From NCBI GenBank assembly GCA_964587525.1, contig CAZPLZ010000064.1, forward strand, positions 1-17,859: 17,859 bases of DNA. The letters run 5' to 3'. A program made the translations under genes and the position numbers. The notes below the pieces were generated by a model, which ran no database searches, was not told the DNA's origin, and saw only the letters and a program-made list of their open reading frames with translations. This document shows positions 7,790 to 12,919 of the stretch, piece after piece (position 1 is the first letter of the stretch; every line of letters starts with the position of its first letter). Source of the stretch: CAZPLZ01 sp964587525 (GTDB taxonomy: Bacteria; Oederibacteriota; CAKKQC01).

Positions 7790-9165
7790 CACTCTCCCCG
7801 TAGATGTCTCAAAATTAAGTCGCACACGCTGGGGGCGTCGATGGAGGTGTCCGGAAGCAGATCGGCCTGCTGCGTGATGAGGAGAGGACCTTCGCTCTCG
7901 GTGTCGGTGACCCGGCCGTGGGAGCCTTTAACCAGGGAAGGGTCCAGTGGGATGACGTCCATGAGATAGCGAAAGCCGAGCACTTTCTTGAGCAGAACCG
8001 CTGCGACTTTCAGCTTAGGAAACAAAAGTGTTGGATCGAGGAAGAGCTCCACCGGGTCGTAGCCTGGTTTGCGGTGGATGTCCACGGTCCGGGCGAAGTC
8101 CGGTGCCCGCGCGTCGTCCAGCCAGTAATAATATGTGAACCACGCATCCGGCCGGGCGATGGCCACGAGATCCCCTGCTCGCGGATGATTCAGGTGGTGC
8201 TCCTCCTTGCCGGCGGTATCCAGGACTTGCTCGATGCCTGGCGTGTCTTCCAGGATTTCGCGCACCCGTTGGGTGCGGCTTGGGTCATTCACATACACGT
8301 GGGCGATCTGGTGGTCGGCCACGGCGAAGGCGACGCTCGCGCCGGCGTCCAGCAGCTCCCGTCCCAATTCCTCGCGCACGGCGATGAGGCCGTGCGATCG
8401 CAGGATGCGGTTGATGGGAACCGGTGTGGAAACTTTTGTGATGCCGTACTCCGAAAGCACGATCACCCGCCCCCCGAGTCCCTCGTAGTGATCAATGAGG
8501 TTTCCACAGACCGCATCAATCTCCTGCAGATCCCTCTGGATGGCGGGATCGTCGGGGCCCAGTCGCTGGAGGTTGTAGTCCAGGTGGGGGAGATAGATCA
8601 AGGTGAGGGTAGGATTGTACTTTCGGTCAACGTGCAAGGCGGCGTTGGCGATCCACCGGCTGGACCGGATGCTGGTTCTGGGCCCCCAGAAGTCAAAGAG
8701 CGGGAAACCGCCCAGCGCGGCGTTCAACTCATTCCTTAATTCAGCAGGCTGGGTGTAGATGTCGGGAATCTTTCTTCCATCCGCCGGATACATGGGCCGC
8801 GGGGTCACGGCGTAATCCACGGAGGAGTACATGTTGTGCCACCAGAACAGGTTGGCACAAGTGAACGCAGGGTCGAGGGCGCGGGCCGTCTCCCATACGT
8901 TGGGGGCCTGCACCAGCTTGTTGGATTGCCGCCAGAACTTGACCTCGCACTCGTCGCGGAAGTACCAGCCGTTGCCCACGATGCCGTGCCTATCCGGGGT
9001 GACCCCGGTCAGATAGGTGGCCTGCGCGGAGCACGTCACTGCCGGCGTGACAGCTCGGACGGCGGCCAGCTTGCCCCGTTTGGCCCAGGCCGAGAGGTGA
9101 GGCGTGGAGGAGCCCAGCAGTTGAGGGGTCAGCCCGACGACGTTCAGAACGACGGTCTTGCGCAT
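7789..9165 (-). CDS. eboF: EboF-like type I phosphodiesterase / alkaline phosphatase superfamily protein
   Basis: 458 residues. The fold is that of the nucleotide pyrophosphatase/alkaline phosphatase superfamily: STPHLSAWAKRG (20-31), the nucleophile region TPAVTCSAQATYLTGVTP (40-57) and HGIVGNGWYF (60-69), YLPHLDYNLQRLG with the Asp-His metal site, SEYGI as the equivalent of the DHG(M) metal-binding turn, and further His in HQIAHVY. The segments FWWHNMYSSVDY, TPRPMYPADGRKIPDIYT and HLDYNLQRLG are what I recognise as the EboF type of the ebo cluster. At the position of the superfamily's first metal-binding Asp the sequence reads LNVVGLTP, so that ligand is absent or shifted. It is preceded by the run AGAGGGG eight bases before the ATG and followed by a coupled methyltransferase. 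The role in the cluster is thought to be processing or release of a transported precursor; the real substrate is unknown. No signal peptide is evident. Confidence 0.82.
   Translation of the reverse strand: MRKTVVLNVVGLTPQLLGSSTPHLSAWAKRGKLAAVRAVTPAVTCSAQATYLTGVTPDRHGIVGNGWYFRDECEVKFWRQSNKLVQAPNVWETARALDPAFTCANLFWWHNMYSSVDYAVTPRPMYPADGRKIPDIYTQPAELRNELNAALGGFPLFDFWGPRTSIRSSRWIANAALHVDRKYNPTLTLIYLPHLDYNLQRLGPDDPAIQRDLQEIDAVCGNLIDHYEGLGGRVIVLSEYGITKVSTPVPINRILRSHGLIAVREELGRELLDAGASVAFAVADHQIAHVYVNDPSRTQRVREILEDTPGIEQVLDTAGKEEHHLNHPRAGDLVAIARPDAWFTYYYWLDDARAPDFARTVDIHRKPGYDPVELFLDPTLLFPKLKVAAVLLKKVLGFRYLMDVIPLDPSLVKGSHGRVTDTESEGPLLITQQADLLPDTSIDAPSVCDLILRHLRGE
7792..7799 (-). promoter_or_regulatory. 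Shine-Dalgarno site deciding the methyltransferase start
   Basis: GGGGAGAG lies inside the last codons of eboF, two bases before the ATG of the TGATG junction counted from its end and four bases from its GGAG core. It supports the 7789 start over the upstream in-frame alternative and indicates coupled translation. Confidence 0.6.
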
Positions 9166-9166
9166 G

Positions 9167-9430
9167 TTATGTGCCCCTCTCCCTGTTCTGGCCTGTGTTC
9201 ATAATTACATGACCGATGACAGAGCAAAGGACATGCCCTGGTCCACCTGGGCCTGAGTCAGAGTTGTCAGCCTGGTGCATTGTTCGCTCATCCGGGAGCA
9301 CTCCGGCCGGACCAGCGCTGAGAACGTAATCGAACTGGTTGTTTAGGATTCTCTGGTAGTTGGCGAATGTCCTTTGGGTAGTCTCCTGGCTTGCCTGCTT
9401 GTTCTTGGGCTTCTGCTGTATGCGTGGCAT
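9167..9430 (-). CDS. Doubtful small ORF between ORF6N gene and eboF
   Basis: 87 codons, starting five bases after the ORF6N stop and ending one base before the eboF ATG. The N-terminus is basic and polar (MPRIQQKPKNKQASQETT), the middle reads FANYQRILNNQFDYVLSAGPA, and the last third (DNSDSGPGGPGHVLCSVIG) looks like non-selected sequence. I recognise no domain. It may be a genuine short gene in the inserted segment, a remnant of a longer gene that once followed ORF6N, or simply the old upstream region of eboF read in frame. Its tight packing is the only argument for coding. Confidence 0.25.
   Translation of the reverse strand: MPRIQQKPKNKQASQETTQRTFANYQRILNNQFDYVLSAGPAGVLPDERTMHQADNSDSGPGGPGHVLCSVIGHVIMNTGQNRERGT
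9174..9183 (-). promoter_or_regulatory. Strong ribosome-binding site of eboF
   Basis: GGGAGAGGGG ends eight bases before the eboF ATG at 9165 and lies within the last codons of the doubtful upstream ORF, whose TAA is separated from the ATG by one base. It fixes the eboF start. Confidence 0.6.
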
Positions 9431-9435
9431 ATTGC

Positions 9436-9966
9436 TCAGTCTTTCTCAGGCACAAAGCCGATGCGTTTTCGCGGCGGTGCGGGAGGTTCCATCAGTCTCC
9501 TGATTGCGTCGAATACCGCCTTGAAATGCGTGTCGTACTTGCGTTCCAAATCGTCAATGCGCTTGGATAAATCCTTGTGGGTGATTGCGGCCTCCCGGAG
9601 GCGGATGAATACCCGGACTATCTGCACGCTGGTCCGGATCGCCCGTGGGCTGTTCAGAACATTGGCTAGCATCACTGCTCCGTATTCCGTGAAGGCGGAA
9701 GGGCGATTGGGCGAGTACTTGAGTCTGGCAAGGTGGTCACAGTTTGTGACCACCTCGGTCTTCTCCTTCTCATTCAGGCGGAACATGAAATCCAGCGGGA
9801 ATCTGTCCGAATTGCGCTTGACGGCCTGGTTCAGGGCCTTCGTGGCGACACCATAGAGGTCGGCAAGGTCAGCGTCCAGCATTACCTTCTGGCCACGGAT
9901 ATGCAGAATAGTCCTCTCTATTCTGCTGGCCGATACCAGATGGCCGGTCGTTGCCCCTCCGCTCAT
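9436..9966 (-). CDS. ORF6N-domain protein
   Basis: 176 residues. Residues 12-105 form an ORF6N domain: IERTILHIRGQKVMLDADLA, DLYGVATKALNQAVKRN, RFPLDFMFRLNEKEK and AFTEYGAVMLANVLNSPRAI, then VQIVRVFIRLRE. This DNA-binding-type domain comes from phage antirepressor/KilA-N proteins and is frequently found as an extra gene inside type I restriction-modification loci. Residues 120-160 (AAITHKDLSKRIDDLERKYD ... FDAIRRLM) are a predicted coiled coil, and the end PPAPPRKRIGFVPEKD is the usual proline/basic tail of this group. The ATG overlaps the stop of the preceding HsdM-like tail as ATGA, the arrangement expected if both came from one restriction-modification operon. Its function there is not established. 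Base composition looks less GC-rich than eboF and eboE. Confidence 0.85.
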   Translation of the reverse strand: MSGGATTGHLVSASRIERTILHIRGQKVMLDADLADLYGVATKALNQAVKRNSDRFPLDFMFRLNEKEKTEVVTNCDHLARLKYSPNRPSAFTEYGAVMLANVLNSPRAIRTSVQIVRVFIRLREAAITHKDLSKRIDDLERKYDTHFKAVFDAIRRLMEPPAPPRKRIGFVPEKD

Positions 9967-10121
9967 TTTTCACCCCATTGATACCCGAGCCCCTTGAACA
10001 CCTCTTTCAATTCTTCATCTTGTTTCCGCGATCTTTCTTCAAGGCTGGTCAGTTGGTCCAATATCTCCTGAACGTCGCGGATTTCAGTGGTGGTACCGAT
10101 TGTCTGACGTCTCCTTCGCAC
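9963..10121 (-). pseudogene. Remnant resembling the C-terminus of a type I DNA methyltransferase (HsdM)
   Basis: The frame reads 52 codons from a GTG one base after the eboE stop to a TGA that overlaps the ORF6N start. The peptide EIRDVQEILDQLTSLEERSR followed by KQDEELKEVFKGLGYQWGEK is helical and ends in the 'LD-x-EL-x(3)-hh-x-x-LGY' pattern typical of the last residues of N-6 DNA methylases of type I systems. The catalytic part is wholly missing; the preceding codons (VRRRRQTIGTTT) do not look like HsdM and probably include junction sequence. No Shine-Dalgarno precedes the GTG. I read it as a scar of an RM operon joined to the eboE 3' end; a small independent coiled-coil gene is the alternative. 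Confidence 0.5.
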
Positions 10122-10122
10122 G

Positions 10123-11352
10123 TTAAATTTTCAGTTCGTCGAGCACCCACTGATATTCCCGGTGGATGGATTCCAGTAGATCTTGTTTATAAGCGGGGGG
10201 CAGGACGTCCCAGGTGTAGGTCTCGATTTCCAGGTGCCGGGTGAATTTCCGGCTACGCAGCAGGTTCAACACCGTCCGGATCTCTCCCTGGGTCGAACCG
10301 AACATGGCGTACTGTTCAATGAATAAAGGAACGTGGAAGTGGATACGCCACTGGCGGGTGCCTGGCTCCTGGAGCGTGGGTAGCGCGTTTGGCAGGTCAG
10401 AAAAACGGCGCAGCGGGTGGCCATGACGGTGTTCGATTAACTGATGCAGGTACGTGGACTCGGCGAAGGGGGTCAGGTGGGCGGCGATTTCCTCTCGCGA
10501 CTTCAAGTTGTCAGGAAGCACAATGTCCAGGGCCGCGCTGATCTGGACTCGGCCTACTTTGATCCCGGCGCGGGCGAACCGGTCCAGGATGGCTTTGGGG
10601 TCCTCGTACTCCACCGCGAAATGGCAGGTGTCGAAACAGACCTGCACGTGTTCTAGAATCTTCTCCCGGCCGTTCGCCGGGAGGAGCCTCTGTTCAAAAA
10701 ACGCAACCAGCTCCACGCTATTTTCGATGAGCCCATCCGGCTCGGGCTCGATGTCGAGGTGGATCAGTCGCCCCGTCTCCTGCCTGACCTGGGCCATGGC
10801 CTCGGCCACCCGGATAATGTTGCGAGTGATCTGCTCCCACGCGGTGCGGTCGTCCGGCGCGATCCAGCGTTTGTAGGAGAGCGGGGAGGTGGAGATGCCG
10901 CCCTCCATGTCCGGTGGGAGCAGAGACTTCAATATTGCAAGTAAGCGCAGGGTGTACTGGACTCGTGCCTCCTCGCGCCAGTCAGGCGCGAAGACATCTT
11001 CCTTGATCGCCCGCTTGTGAAACGAACCGTAGGGAAAACCATTGATCAGAGCGACATAGAGATTCTGCTCTTTCAGGAAGGCCGCAAATTGTTCCAGGTG
11101 GTCGCCCTGGAGGAGCTCCTCGCTCTCGCGTGACGAAAGGCGCAGGCCTAATCCGAACGGCTTGGCTGGTGCGAGGCGTTGTTTGAGCGCAGGCCCGTAT
11201 TTTTTGAGATTGGCGAGCACCTCGTTCCATCCGTCACCGGGGTGGATGTTGGTGCAGTACGTAAGGTGAAAGAAGCCGTCCGGTCCAAGCTGCACTGGAT
11301 CATTGTAGGTTTTGGCATCCCTGAAGGCAAAGCATAACGGCAGTATAATCAT
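10123..11352 (-). CDS. eboE: EboE-like TIM-barrel metabolite traffic protein
   Basis: About 409 residues from the ATG at 11352; the frame is open to an ATG at 11379, which would overlap the start of the divergent PQQ-like gene, and a later GTG at 11295 would place the start just before the usual family N-terminus (LGPDGFFHLTYCTNIHPGDG). The segments HLTYCTNIHPGDGW, LYVALINGFPYGSFHKRAIK, HLDIEPEPDGLIEN, VCFDTCHFAVEYEDP and WRIHFHVPLF lie in the order of the xylose-isomerase-like TIM barrel called EboE. The repeated Glu/Asp/His residues (EPEPDG, CFDTCH, HFHVP) would form the metal site of such barrels. In known ebo clusters EboE acts with EboA, B, C and F in transporting a biosynthetic precursor to the periplasm; its own reaction is unproven. 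Here it is the first gene of the minus-strand string and is separated from eboF by about 960 bases of unrelated DNA. Confidence 0.85.
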   Translation of the reverse strand: MIILPLCFAFRDAKTYNDPVQLGPDGFFHLTYCTNIHPGDGWNEVLANLKKYGPALKQRLAPAKPFGLGLRLSSRESEELLQGDHLEQFAAFLKEQNLYVALINGFPYGSFHKRAIKEDVFAPDWREEARVQYTLRLLAILKSLLPPDMEGGISTSPLSYKRWIAPDDRTAWEQITRNIIRVAEAMAQVRQETGRLIHLDIEPEPDGLIENSVELVAFFEQRLLPANGREKILEHVQVCFDTCHFAVEYEDPKAILDRFARAGIKVGRVQISAALDIVLPDNLKSREEIAAHLTPFAESTYLHQLIEHRHGHPLRRFSDLPNALPTLQEPGTRQWRIHFHVPLFIEQYAMFGSTQGEIRTVLNLLRSRKFTRHLEIETYTWDVLPPAYKQDLLESIHREYQWVLDELKI

Positions 11353-11354
11353 CC

Positions 11355-12677
11355 TTGAAGAATGAGATGAAGGTTCCAAGGTTGATGCTGAGGATTGCCG
11401 TTCTCGTGGTGCTGGCTGGCGGCGCGGCGGCCGGGAACTGGCCGCAGTGGCGCGGTCCGTTCTTCAACGGCTCGAGCCCGGAGACGGGACTGCCGGAGAA
11501 GCTCGGCGAGGAAACCCTCCTATGGAAGACACCGCTGCCCGGTGCTGGCTCCAGCACGCCGGTCGTGTGGGACGATCGGGTGTTTGTGAGCGTCCGGGAC
11601 GCTGAGTCCTATAAGCTCCTGGCGATGTGCCTGAGGTTGCAGGATGGAAAAGTCCTCTGGCGGCGGGAAATCGGGATTGGTTTCAACGAAAACGAGCGCA
11701 ACGACGTGTCTTCGCCTTCGCCGGTGACGGATGGCAAGCGGGTGTATTTCTATTATGGGACAGGAGATCTCGCCGCTTTCTCAATAAAGGGACAGCCACT
11801 CTGGTCAAGGAATATTCAGAAGGAGCATGGGCCATTCCATATCTTGTGGATCTACTCGTCCAGTCCGCTGCTGTACGATGGCAGGCTCTACATCCAGGTG
11901 CTGCACGCAGATTATTCATATGAAGGCGGCGATCGGCGCGGCAGCCCCGCTGATTCGTACCTGCTTGCGGTGGATCCGAAGACGGGCGAGGATCTCTGGA
12001 AACGCGTCCGCGAGAGCGATGCCAGGGGCGAGTCGAAAGAGTCGTACGGCACCCCGATTCCGCATGAGCTGGATGGGAAGGTGGAAATCCTTCTCGTGGA
12101 CGGCGACTACGTGACCGGGCACCGGAGCACCACCGGCAAAGAGCGCTGGCGCTGCGGGGGGTTGAACCCCTCGAAGAGAGGGAATTTCCGGGTGATTCCT
12201 TCCGCGCTCGCCTATGACGGGATGGTGTACGCCTGCGGGGCGCGCGGCTCACTGCTGCTGGCGATCAAGGCTGGTGGCCGGGGAGATGTGACGGCCTCGC
12301 ATCTTGCCTGGAAATCGACCAAAGCGGCAGGCGATGTGTGCACGCCCTTGCTTTACCGGAGAAGGCTCTACGTTCTCAACGACAACAAGAAAAAAATCTA
12401 CCGCCTGGATCCCCACACCGGCGAGGTTCAGGATGAAACCACGCTTGGTGGTTCAGCCATCTTCCGAGCATCTCCGACCGGCGCCGACGGCAAGATTTAC
12501 TGCATGAACAAGCGAGGCGATATTTGGGTCCTAGCTGCCGATGACCTCCGGGTGCTCTCTCAATCCTCCCTGGGGGACGGGAGAAATTGCCGCTCCACGA
12601 TCGTCGTGGCTCAGGGGCAGGTGTTGGTCCGCACGGGAAAGACACTGTACGCTTTCAGCGCGAACGCAAAGCGGTAG
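11355..12677 (+). CDS. Secreted PQQ-type beta-propeller repeat protein
   Basis: 440 codons from a TTG at 11355; the ATG at 11367, preceded by GAAG, is the more likely start (436 residues). A signal peptide is evident: basic residues then the hydrophobic core LMLRIAVLVVLAGGAAAG, with cleavage likely after AAA/AAG. The mature protein opens NWPQWRGPFFNGSSPETGLP, the hallmark of a very large family of exported propellers in Planctomycetota, Verrucomicrobiota and Acidobacteriota. Seven or so blades show 'DGKVLWRREI', 'AVDPKTGEDLWKR', 'STTGKERWRCGG', 'YRLDPHTGEVQDET' repeats with the conserved Trp. The family is named for similarity to quinoprotein dehydrogenases, but most members lack PQQ ligands and are thought to be binding or scaffold proteins; function here is unknown. 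It starts back-to-back with eboE and ends before a short non-genic strip. Confidence 0.85.
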   Translation: MKNEMKVPRLMLRIAVLVVLAGGAAAGNWPQWRGPFFNGSSPETGLPEKLGEETLLWKTPLPGAGSSTPVVWDDRVFVSVRDAESYKLLAMCLRLQDGKVLWRREIGIGFNENERNDVSSPSPVTDGKRVYFYYGTGDLAAFSIKGQPLWSRNIQKEHGPFHILWIYSSSPLLYDGRLYIQVLHADYSYEGGDRRGSPADSYLLAVDPKTGEDLWKRVRESDARGESKESYGTPIPHELDGKVEILLVDGDYVTGHRSTTGKERWRCGGLNPSKRGNFRVIPSALAYDGMVYACGARGSLLLAIKAGGRGDVTASHLAWKSTKAAGDVCTPLLYRRRLYVLNDNKKKIYRLDPHTGEVQDETTLGGSAIFRASPTGADGKIYCMNKRGDIWVLAADDLRVLSQSSLGDGRNCRSTIVVAQGQVLVRTGKTLYAFSANAKR

Positions 12678-12919
12678 TCAATTCACCCTTCTCTATCCGC
12701 GAGTACTGTTGGTCGCTGAGTTGCACGTTGATATTTAATCACGCCTGTTTGTCTTTTCAAAGTTATCCTCGTTAACGGCGCCGCCCTGCTCGACGCCATG
12801 AAGACCCGGCTGTGCCGAACCTGCTGCCTGATAGAGGTCGTGAACGAGGTGGCTATCGGCAAGGCATCGGAAGGAAAGAAGTCTCCTGCGCGGAGAAAAC
12901 GCTAGGTAACCATCACTGG
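12678..12919. other. Non-genic strip between the propeller gene and res
   Basis: These 242 bases separate the stop of the PQQ-like gene from the stop of res. The first part (about 12720-12770) is AT-richer than anything nearby. I see no hairpin-plus-T terminator and no RNA gene. The only structure is an open plus-strand frame described separately (12732-12905). Confidence 0.5.
12732..12905 (+). pseudogene. Possible decayed ORF tail of unknown origin
   Basis: The plus-strand frame from just after a TGA at 12729 to TAG at 12905 reads FKVILVNGAALLDAMKTRL then EVVNEVAIGKASEGKKSPAR and RKR. It ends with a basic tail typical of true protein C-termini, and the first part looks like a beta strand followed by helices. 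The only ATG gives 35 codons and has no ribosome-binding site. I could not assign it. It may be the 3' end of a gene lost when the restriction-modification locus arrived, or chance. Confidence 0.25.

Noticed and set aside
7918..8739. Plus-strand frame of 273 codons antisense to eboF
   Set aside because: The minus strand encodes recognisable motifs throughout; the plus frame has none.
12776..12791. GC-rich inverted stretch near GGCGCCGCC as terminator or attachment site
   Set aside because: No stable stem with loop and no U-tract or repeat partner could be found by eye.
12732..12905. Mrr-type restriction endonuclease end as identity for the orphan frame
   Set aside because: KVILVNG resembles the 'vvLIDG' strand of Mrr proteins only superficially, and the following residues and the distance to the C-terminus do not match.
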